Origin: CAYFXE01 sp964347035
GTDB taxonomy: Bacteria > Acidobacteriota > Aminicenantia > Aminicenantales > Aminicenantaceae
DNA length: 10,171 bases
Reading direction: 5' to 3'
NCBI GenBank assembly: GCA_964347035.1
Contig: CAYFXE010000065.1
Span: 1 to 10,171 of the forward strand
Within the stretch, counting starts at the first letter, position 1; each line of letters opens with the position of its first letter. The position numbers were made by a program, and so were the translations under genes. The notes below the pieces were generated by a model. The model was not told the origin of the DNA and made no database searches. It saw only the letters and a list, made by a program, of their open reading frames with translations. Shown piece by piece: positions 1 to 5,129 of the stretch.

Positions 1-38
1 GCAAAGTCTATAAAATCATTATGTGGGGGATATTTTGT

Positions 39-56
39 ATTCAAATTTTTTTGAAT
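39..56. other. AT-rich hairpin ATTCAAA-TTTT-TTTGAAT
   Basis: A perfect 7-bp inverted repeat (39-45 with 50-56) closes a TTTT loop just upstream of the promoter at 67. It could be the weak terminator of a gene lying left of the window, or a protein-binding site. It is A/T only apart from one C-G pair, so it may be chance in AT-rich DNA. Bases 1-38 show nothing I can call. Confidence 0.25.
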
Positions 57-66
57 CTAATAATTC

Positions 67-94
67 TTGACAAAGATTATAATTATGATATACT
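67..94 (+). promoter_or_regulatory. Sigma70-type promoter upstream of the tandem structured elements
   Basis: TTGACA at 67-72 is a perfect -35 match. A 16-bp spacer separates it from TATACT at 89-94, a 5/6 match to the -10 consensus. The predicted start is near 101, and the first structured element begins about 6 bases later at 107. No plus-strand coding gene follows before 1151, so the transcript is probably non-coding. This is the best promoter match I see in the window. Confidence 0.6.
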
Positions 95-106
95 TAGTAT
101 AAATAT

Positions 107-183
107 AACTTTGTTGCGCTGGCTGGGCAAAGTTATTCCCACCATTGTCCCCCTTTTGCATTTCCCCAATATAAACAGCCAGC
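107..183. repeat. Structured element, copy 1 (GCTGGCTGGGCA...ACAGCCAGC)
   Basis: This copy shares 12 identical bases at its left end (118-129 with 261-272) and 9 at its right end (175-183 with 318-326) with copy 2. The outer complementary octamers span exactly 66 bp in both copies. The left hairpin arms are CTTTG/CAAAG here and CCCTG/CAGGG in copy 2, with the same 14-nt loop. The interior shows about chance identity, 11 of 43 by an ungapped hand count. Confidence 0.7.
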
Positions 184-195
184 ACGTTCACATAT

Positions 196-233
196 AGAAA
201 AGAAAGTGATTAACCTGAAATTTTCTTTTTTTT
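196..233 (+). terminator. Possible AU-rich terminator between the two element copies
   Basis: A purine tract at 196-205 can pair with the pyrimidine tract at 222-231 around a 16-nt loop, and a run of eight T lies at 226-233. Much of the T run is consumed by the stem, and the stem has one G-C pair at most. It is therefore a weak candidate, and the transcript may read through into copy 2. Confidence 0.25.
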
Positions 234-251
234 CTCCGACTAAACTAATGA

Positions 252-326
252 CCCTGCTAGGCTGGCTGGGCAGGGCTCCTCTCCTGTATTAATTCTCCTT
301 TTCCGGCAAACCTCGCGACAGCCAGC
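252..326. repeat. Structured element, copy 2 (GCTGGCTGGGCA...ACAGCCAGC)
   Basis: CCCTG (252-256) pairs with CAGGG (271-275) around a 14-nt loop holding GCTGGCTG at 261-268. CAGCCAGC at 319-326 is complementary to that octamer. All internal distances match copy 1 exactly. On the plus strand the 43-nt interior (276-318) is C/T-rich with anti-Shine-Dalgarno-like runs. The 9-mer at 293-301 is identical to plus-strand bases 901-909, the complement of the ribosome binding site of the neighbouring minus-strand gene. The copy begins 15 bases past that gene's stop codon, so it would also lie in that gene's 3' UTR. Confidence 0.7.
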
Positions 327-341
327 TTCCTCTTTTCTGGA

Positions 342-896
342 CTATCTAAAATCTGTGACTCTCGCTTTAACGCTGAGTTTTATCAATTCTCTGTTTATTT
401 CTTCTTGAGTTTTCCCCTGAATCTGGATGGTTTCTTCACCTCCTAAACTCGCTCCCGTAATCCCTCCTCCTAAGGCGCCGATGAGTCCGAACAAGACTCC
501 GACTGTCAGAGCTTTTTGGGAGGCAGAACGGGTTTTGAACTCTTCGGGATTGTCTCCATGTCTGAGTTCATCGTCTCCGAACATGGCACCTGTCAAAGCC
601 CCAACACTTCCCCCGATCAATAAACCAATCCCTGCTCCGAATAAAATCTTAGGCTTTCTTACGATTTCTATAAACTCAATATTTGTGATATCGATGGATA
701 GGTCTGCCGATGTATTTGAATCAAGCAGTAAAAGAGAGTTCTCCTTAACAGCGATGAGTTCTCCCTTTATTAGTTGTCCATTAGTTTTCTGTATTCTGAG
801 CTCAGCGCCGCGCTGTTCCTTACTAAACAACTCTCCCGAAAGAATTATGAATGATGAGATGATAAGAATAATAAATAGGAATTTATGTCGAGTCAT
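342..896 (-). CDS. Hypothetical exported protein with Sm-like segment and glycine zippers
   Basis: I do not recognise a named family for this 184-aa protein. Residues 5-20 form a hydrophobic signal peptide or anchor. Residues 30-80 look like a small beta-rich Sm/SH3-like segment (GAELRIQ, then GQLIKGELIAV, then SLLLLDS). Two glycine-zipper hydrophobic hairpins follow at about 86-107 (GAGIGLLIGGSVGALTGAMF) and 132-152 (VGVLFGLIGALGGGITGASL), separated by a charged loop. Glycine zippers of this kind are common in small envelope proteins, so an envelope location is likely. The ATG is supported by AGGAG (complement of 903-907) 6 bases upstream. It is divergent from the outer-membrane protein gene at 1151, and its 3' end abuts the structured element at 252-326. 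Function is unknown. Confidence 0.75.
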   Translation of the reverse strand: MTRHKFLFIILIISSFIILSGELFSKEQRGAELRIQKTNGQLIKGELIAVKENSLLLLDSNTSADLSIDITNIEFIEIVRKPKILFGAGIGLLIGGSVGALTGAMFGDDELRHGDNPEEFKTRSASQKALTVGVLFGLIGALGGGITGASLGGEETIQIQGKTQEEINRELIKLSVKARVTDFR

Positions 897-900
897 GGCG

Positions 901-910
901 TTCTCCTTTC
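901..910 (-). promoter_or_regulatory. Ribosome binding site of the glycine-zipper gene
   Basis: On the minus strand this reads GAAAGGAGAA and sits directly before the ATG whose complement is 894-896. It fixes the start. Its core is complementary to plus-strand RNA of element copy 2 over nine bases (293-301). Confidence 0.6.
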
Positions 911-1150
911 GCCAAAACTATTCTTCCCGCAATAATTAAAATGCTGTTATAAAACTGATCACACAGGGTTTAATCCGTCATTAAAATTTGAAACAGGATG
1001 TTCAGTTTCCTCCCGCCTTGGTCAAACCGTAGTCTATAATATCGTGAAAAATCAACGAGTGTCAATCATCTTTATAAATAAATTTAATCTGATAGCCTCC
1101 GTTGTTATTCTATATATTTTGTGATAAGTTGACTTCTTTTTTGATTAGCC
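911..1150. other. Divergent intergenic region between the 342-896 and 1151-3184 genes
   Basis: This AT-rich stretch must carry the promoters of both flanking genes. On the plus strand a perfect -10 hexamer, TATAAT, lies at 1035-1040, but no matching -35 is found 16-18 bases upstream. On the minus strand TATAAC (complement of 953-958) has only a weak -35. No coding potential or repeats are seen. Confidence 0.3.
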
Positions 1151-3184
1151 ATGAAAAAGATCGCCTTTGGTATGGCTATATTTCTTCTATTTTCTTTTTC
1201 CCTATTCAGCCAATGGAAATCGAAAGAGGTCTATGCTGTCAAAATAGATGAACCATTAAAAGTGGATGGAACACTTGATGAGCCTGCGTGGAAGAAGGCA
1301 AAGGGAGCAATCGATTTTATCCAACTTCAGCCCGAGCGAGGGCAAAATTCACCTTTCCAGACGGTTGTCAAAATTCTGTATGATCAGAAATTCATTTACT
1401 TCGGTTTCCTCTGTTATGATCCAATCCCCGAGAAAATCGCTGCCCGCATGACCAAAAGAGACTCGGATGTCAGGGCCGATGATTCCGTCTATGTCTTTAT
1501 GGACACATTCCATGATAAGAGAAGCTGCTATTATGTTGGAGTCAACCTGCTCGGCACTCAGTGGGATGGGAGGATCACCGAAAACGGCCGTACCTTTGAT
1601 TCCACATGGGATGGAATTTGGAAAGCAGCTGCCCAGAAAACAGACTTTGGCTGGAGTGTTGAATTTGCGGTGGATTTGAGCAGTCTGAAATACGAACCAG
1701 GAACCAATAAAACCTGGGGTTTAAGCTTGGGAAGGGGCGTTCCTCGAAGATTAGAATTCAGTTTTTGGACAGGCCCTTTGGAATCGGCTTACAAAGTATC
1801 TCAATTCGGAGAGCTCAGAGGTCTCGACCTCGAAAAATCAAAGATAAAACTTCAGATCATCCCTCACGTCATTTCTAAAGCAGAGGAGGAAAGGGATGTC
1901 GAGATAGAAGGGGGAGTGGATGTCCGTTATGCTTTTTCCCAGATGGTTTCCGGCAATTTAACCATCAATCCTGATTTTGCCACCGTAGAAGCTGACCAAG
2001 AGGAGATTAATTTGACTCGATTTGAGCTTCGTCTTCCAGAGAAGAGGAATTTTTTCTTAGAGGGAGCTGAAATCTACAGCCAGAGGATTCGTTTGTTTTA
2101 TTCGAGAAGAATTTCCGATATTTACGGCGGACTGAAGCTCTACGGAAAATCTGGAGGCTACGAGTTTGCCGGAATAAGTGCTCAGACGAAAGAAGATGAA
2201 ATAGCAGGCGAGGATTCGGCGAATTTCACCCTGTTTCGTCTGAAAAGAGATGTGATGAAGTCCTCAAACCTCGGTTTCATTCTTGCCAACAAGATGATTG
2301 ACGGAAAGAATAGAGGAACGGTGGGGATAGATACCGCCCTCTATTTTACCGATACGTTTAGGTTCACAGGCCAGTTAGCCTTGAGTTATGGAGATGAAAA
2401 CAGGAACAATTGGGCCTTTTTCCTTCGGCCAAGCTATGATTCAGCGACCTTCCACATTCACCTCCGTTTTACTCACATCGGTCAGAACTTTGGGGATAAT
2501 GCCAATCAGGTGGGTTTTATCTTTGATGATAACAGAAGAGAGCTGGATTCAGCAATACACAAAACCTTCTGGTTAAAAAAATGGGGTTTGGAACGGATCG
2601 AATATGGATCAAACTACAATATTTATTGGGGGATGGACGGGACATTACGGAGCTGGAAGATCGATGAGGACCTTGAGTTTGATTGGGTTAATAAATTCTC
2701 TTTTGAGCTAAGCCATACTCAAGAATACAAGCTTTTCGAAAAAGATTTCCACAATCGGCAGTCGGAACTGACTCTCGGATACAACACCCGAGAATGGCAG
2801 TCGGCTGAGGTGGCCTACAGTTTTGGCAGGAATTTTGACCTTGATTTTCGACTCATCGAGGGAAGAGTGAATTACAAACTGACCCAGGATCTCGCTCTGC
2901 AGTACGCCCTAACCCGCTTGACCTTTAATCCCGATCCGGAAGAGGAAAGCACCTGGATTCATGTTATCCGAGCCACGAATTACTTCACCAATGACCTATT
3001 TATAAAAGTGTTCTACCAGATCAATTCAGCCATCGATAAGAAAAACATACAGGTTCTTTTTGTTTACCGGTTTCAACCTCCTTTTGGGCTCATTCAACTG
3101 GCTTACCAGAAAGGAACAGCCAGGTTCGGTGAAAAAGGCACACAAGGACATACATTGTTCTTGAAGATTGCATATATGTTCTGA
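1151..3184 (+). CDS. DUF5916 outer-membrane beta-barrel protein with CBM9-like N-domain
   Basis: This 677-aa protein has a signal peptide (residues 1-20, Lys-Lys then a hydrophobic core ending LFS). A carbohydrate-binding family 9-like beta-sandwich follows at about 24-215, opening with the hallmark VDGTLDEPAW (38-47). The DUF5916 barrel region follows with its signature TINPDF (271-276), VEAD (279-282), PEKRNFFLEG (296-305) and FYSRR (316-320). Strands with alternating aromatic residues continue to the end. The last residue is Phe (IAYMF), the usual C-terminal signal for insertion of outer-membrane barrels. The family is widespread in Bacteroidota, Acidobacteriota and candidate phyla. Its substrate is not established, and the CBM9-like part need not bind sugar. 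No clear Shine-Dalgarno precedes the ATG, but the signal peptide makes any later start unlikely. It converges on the ferritin-like gene with 45 bp between stop codons and no strong terminator. Confidence 0.9.
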   Translation: MKKIAFGMAIFLLFSFSLFSQWKSKEVYAVKIDEPLKVDGTLDEPAWKKAKGAIDFIQLQPERGQNSPFQTVVKILYDQKFIYFGFLCYDPIPEKIAARMTKRDSDVRADDSVYVFMDTFHDKRSCYYVGVNLLGTQWDGRITENGRTFDSTWDGIWKAAAQKTDFGWSVEFAVDLSSLKYEPGTNKTWGLSLGRGVPRRLEFSFWTGPLESAYKVSQFGELRGLDLEKSKIKLQIIPHVISKAEEERDVEIEGGVDVRYAFSQMVSGNLTINPDFATVEADQEEINLTRFELRLPEKRNFFLEGAEIYSQRIRLFYSRRISDIYGGLKLYGKSGGYEFAGISAQTKEDEIAGEDSANFTLFRLKRDVMKSSNLGFILANKMIDGKNRGTVGIDTALYFTDTFRFTGQLALSYGDENRNNWAFFLRPSYDSATFHIHLRFTHIGQNFGDNANQVGFIFDDNRRELDSAIHKTFWLKKWGLERIEYGSNYNIYWGMDGTLRSWKIDEDLEFDWVNKFSFELSHTQEYKLFEKDFHNRQSELTLGYNTREWQSAEVAYSFGRNFDLDFRLIEGRVNYKLTQDLALQYALTRLTFNPDPEEESTWIHVIRATNYFTNDLFIKVFYQINSAIDKKNIQVLFVYRFQPPFGLIQLAYQKGTARFGEKGTQGHTLFLKIAYMF

Positions 3185-3229
3185 GATTAACGATGATAGG
3201 CATTAGATCATCCAATCTTCTCCAGCAAA

Positions 3230-3700
3230 TCATAGTTTTTCTTTTATGTAAGCATCAATTTTTTGGTAATGATTTTCGGTTTCCTCGATGATAAGATTTT
3301 TCATTTTTTGATATTCGGGATTGCCTCCTTTGAGAACCTCATAGAATCTGTGTTCCATCAAAGAATTTTCCAAATCCCGTGCAATAAAAAAAGAATTCCT
3401 TCGTAGTATTTTCCCCTCTTTCAGGCGAAGAAATTGATCTTCAATACCCTTCCGGTAGGTCTTCATGACCGCCAGATTGGTTTTGCCCATCTCAAACACG
3501 TCTGGATTGTTCATCAATATTTTTCTCATGTTCACAACAAACTGAGCATGGATGGTTTCATCTTGGCTTATGTCTTCCCATAAATCCCTATCTTCTGGGA
3601 AGGTCAAAGCACAGAGACCATAATACTTGGATAGAAAATTTTCCATTTCCTCCAGGATATCGAGGATTAAATTCGCTGTTTTAAGATTATTTTCGTCCAT
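3230..3700 (-). CDS. Ferritin-like (rubrerythrin-type) diiron protein
   Basis: This 156-aa, highly helical protein carries the carboxylate/histidine pattern of a four-helix diiron bundle. Helix 1 has Glu17, Glu18 and Glu20, helix 2 has E48-x-x-H51 (DETIH), helix 3 has Glu111 and Glu116 (LENSLMEH), and helix 4 has Glu139/Glu140 with His144 (EETENH). Members of this family reduce peroxide or handle iron in the cytoplasm of anaerobes. There is no C-terminal rubredoxin (Cys4) domain, so it is an erythrin or ferritin-like stand-alone bundle and would need an external electron donor if it is a peroxidase. The helix 4 motif reads E-x-x-x-H rather than the bacterioferritin-like E-x-x-H, so the exact ligand set is uncertain. 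No good Shine-Dalgarno sequence is visible before the ATG. It appears to be monocistronic. Confidence 0.8.
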   Translation of the reverse strand: MDENNLKTANLILDILEEMENFLSKYYGLCALTFPEDRDLWEDISQDETIHAQFVVNMRKILMNNPDVFEMGKTNLAVMKTYRKGIEDQFLRLKEGKILRRNSFFIARDLENSLMEHRFYEVLKGGNPEYQKMKNLIIEETENHYQKIDAYIKEKL

Positions 3701-3812
3701 ACACTTATTCTTTGTATCTTTTTTATTTCATGCTTATGTTCGAGATCTAAGTATCAAAAAAGTGTTTTTTCGCTACCTAAAACGTGATTGTAGATATATC
3801 AAAAAAACAAAC

Positions 3813-3911
3813 ATGTCACAAGCCACTTTATCAACCCGTCCTATGCCAGGAATGCCCATAAACATCCCAATTTCCGTGATACGAGAACAATTGAAGGGAG
3901 GAAAGGTGTAA
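3813..3911 (+). CDS. Possible 32-codon ORF in the 3701-4113 gap
   Basis: An ATG at 3813 opens 32 codons ending in TAA at 3909-3911. The product is proline-rich in the middle and ends in a helix-like basic tail (SVIREQLKGGKV). Its stop codon abuts the long inverted repeat at 3911-4022, which could act as its 3' stem. Against it: no Shine-Dalgarno sequence (an A-rich tract precedes the ATG), no known family, and the same frame is open further upstream across the ferritin gene on the opposite strand. It could also be a scrap of a decayed gene. Confidence 0.2.
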   Translation: MSQATLSTRPMPGMPINIPISVIREQLKGGKV

Positions 3912-4022
3912 GGAAGGCGAGGCCCTATCCGCTGAGACGCATAATAGAGGTGGATGGGGGATTTAGCGAAGTCTGTGCTTGCGCAAGCAGGTAGCGCGTT
4001 ACGGATCGGGCCTCGCCTTTCT
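3911..4022. repeat. 112-bp GC-rich palindromic repeat (REP/REPIN-like)
   Basis: The arms 3911-3931 and 4002-4022 pair over 21 positions with one mismatch and one G-T pair. The core AAGGCGAGGCCC (3914-3925) pairs perfectly with GGGCCTCGCCTT (4008-4019). A shorter inner pairing (3936-3940 with 3996-4000) continues the stem, and a perfect 14-bp palindrome TGCTTGCGCAAGCA lies at 3976-3989. It is more GC-rich than the surrounding DNA and resembles the second palindromic element near 7322-7366 (AGCGAAG, a TGCGCA-centred hairpin, then CGCGT). It looks like a dispersed repeat moved in trans. No transposase is in the window. Confidence 0.65.
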
Positions 4023-4113
4023 AGGACTCATCCAACACCACCTTAATCACGGATTTGGAGATGATCCCGAATGCGCACACCCTATTGTGTCCGAGTTTTC
4101 CAAAGGGTAAAAT
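4023..4113. promoter_or_regulatory. Leader region of the 4114 operon
   Basis: This is the stretch between the palindrome and the acyltransferase ATG. AAAGGG at 4102-4107 lies 6 bases before the ATG and is a reasonable ribosome binding site. No -35/-10 pair with acceptable spacing was found, so the promoter may lie upstream of the palindrome. The minus strand reads as an open frame here, but I see no reason to call it a gene. Confidence 0.35.
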
Positions 4114-5124
4114 ATGAAGCTCATGCGGTTTGAAAGAATTTATGACACAGAAGAATTTTTGATGCTTCAGGAGAGGTGGAACAGGCTCTTGCATTCGTCT
4201 TCTCAGAATAGCATTTTTTTGACACATCAGTGGTTTGTCTCATGGTGGAAGTGCTTCTCCGAGGAAAAATCTTTAGAGCTTATCATTATCAAAGACGACC
4301 AGGACGCATGGGAGGGGATTGCTCCTTTGATGAGAGAAAGAAACTCTCTGCGATTCATCGCCAGCCAAGAGGTATCCGATTATTGTGATTTCATCGTTGC
4401 TTCCGACCGAGAGGAAGAATTTTATGCTGAATTCTTGGAGACCATAATAGGGCAATATCCTGATATCGAGGCTCTGGAGCTCATGAACCTAAAATCAGAT
4501 TCATTGACCTTAACTTTACTCCCTCGTATCAGTGCCCAAAAAGGATTTTCATGCACATCGTTCGAATCTGAGGTAGCCCCCATTCTGAGGCTTCCTCCCA
4601 CATACGAAGAATTTTTAAGCGCGATGACGCGAAGACACCGTCATGAACTCAAACGTAAATTGAGAAGGGTGAATCAACTCGGAGGAGCGAAAGTGATCAA
4701 CATAGCCGATCAGCAGGGCTTGCAAACCTGGATTCATTCTTTTATCGAACTACACAGAAAAAGCGATCCTTCCAAAAAGGCATTTTGGAATAAGGGAGGC
4801 ATGGTTGAATTCTTCAAGGAAATTGTTCATCAATTCTCCCTTGAAAAGTGGGTGGAATTGAGTTTATTGTTGGATGAAGACAAAATCATGGCTCTGCTTC
4901 TCAATTTTTTATATGAAGAAGAAATCGATTTCTATAATGTTGCCTACGACAGAGATTACGCTTGGTATACTCCGGGCCTGTATCTATTTCACCACCGCCT
5001 CTCCCAGGCGATTAAAGAGGGAAAAAGAAAAGCCGATTTTTTGAGGGGGAGAGAAAAATATAAATATTATTTTGGGGCAAAAGATAGTAAAATATTGAGC
5101 TTAATTTTAAAACCCGGACTATAA
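4114..5124 (+). CDS. CelD/BcsL-type GNAT-fold acyltransferase (Acetyltransf_6)
   Basis: This 336-aa cytoplasmic protein matches the CelD/BcsL layout. The N-terminal part (about 1-150) has the W-x-x-L start and the HQWFVSWWKCF block (38-48). The Acetyltransf_6 GNAT domain follows at about 165-315, including RRHRHELKRKLRR (173-185), the FYNVAYDRDYAWYTPGLYL region (273-291) and the closing DFLRGREKYKYYFG (308-321). Members transfer acyl groups, often onto cell-surface polysaccharides or their lipid-linked precursors; the real substrate here is not known. An ATG four codons in is an alternative start, but AAAGGG at 4102-4107 fits the one chosen. Its stop codon is 5 bp before the glycosyltransferase ATG, so the two genes are almost certainly co-transcribed and probably act on the same glycan or glycoside. 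Confidence 0.85.
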   Translation: MKLMRFERIYDTEEFLMLQERWNRLLHSSSQNSIFLTHQWFVSWWKCFSEEKSLELIIIKDDQDAWEGIAPLMRERNSLRFIASQEVSDYCDFIVASDREEEFYAEFLETIIGQYPDIEALELMNLKSDSLTLTLLPRISAQKGFSCTSFESEVAPILRLPPTYEEFLSAMTRRHRHELKRKLRRVNQLGGAKVINIADQQGLQTWIHSFIELHRKSDPSKKAFWNKGGMVEFFKEIVHQFSLEKWVELSLLLDEDKIMALLLNFLYEEEIDFYNVAYDRDYAWYTPGLYLFHHRLSQAIKEGKRKADFLRGREKYKYYFGAKDSKILSLILKPGL

Positions 5125-5129
5125 ACAGC

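Larger units (their letters stand above)
101..235 (+). ncRNA. Candidate structured small RNA, element copy 1
   Basis: The predicted transcript starts near 101. It contains the hairpin AACTTTG (107-113) / CAAAGTT (128-134) with a 14-nt loop (114-127) carrying GCTGGCTG at 118-125. That loop octamer is perfectly complementary to CAGCCAGC at 176-183, so an H-type pseudoknot or an alternative long-range stem is possible. The 43 bases between the CAAAG arm and the closing ACAGCCAGC (133-175) are C/T-rich, with runs at 138-143, 149-157 and 161-167. The 3' end is uncertain: an AU-rich stem (196-205 with 222-231) runs into a T tract at 226-233 and could terminate a transcript of about 135 nt. No known RNA family is recognised. 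The opposite orientation, as part of the 3' region of the minus-strand gene at 342-896, cannot be excluded. Confidence 0.4.

Noticed and set aside
118..326. CRISPR array, because a 12-mer repeats with unrelated sequence between copies
   Set aside because: There are only two copies 143 bp apart, with internal complementary ends rather than identical direct repeats, and no cas genes nearby.
107..326. Integron attC sites
   Set aside because: No GTTRRRY/RYYYAAC core pair at the ends and no integrase. The symmetry is between a hairpin loop and a distant octamer, not between attC arms.
427..939. 170-codon plus-strand ORF opposite the glycine-zipper gene
   Set aside because: It mirrors the minus-strand gene, is a Pro/Ser-rich shadow without a ribosome site, and has no recognisable domain. 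The minus-strand frame has a signal peptide and a good Shine-Dalgarno.
1129..1134. TTGACT as a -35 box for the DUF5916 gene
   Set aside because: It lies 17 bases before the ATG, so no -10 or leader would fit.
3192..3212. GATGAT/ATCATC hairpin between the convergent DUF5916 and ferritin-like genes as a terminator
   Set aside because: The stem is only 6 bp of weak pairs with a 9-nt loop and no T run directly after it.
3756..3770. A6-GTG-T6 hairpin as a terminator
   Set aside because: It is an A/T-only stem in AT-rich DNA with a 3-nt loop. No gene on either strand ends just before it.
4021..4227. 68-codon minus-strand ORF over the leader and start of the acyltransferase
   Set aside because: More than half lies antisense to the well-supported acyltransferase. 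The part in the leader looks protein-like but has no start signal or known family.
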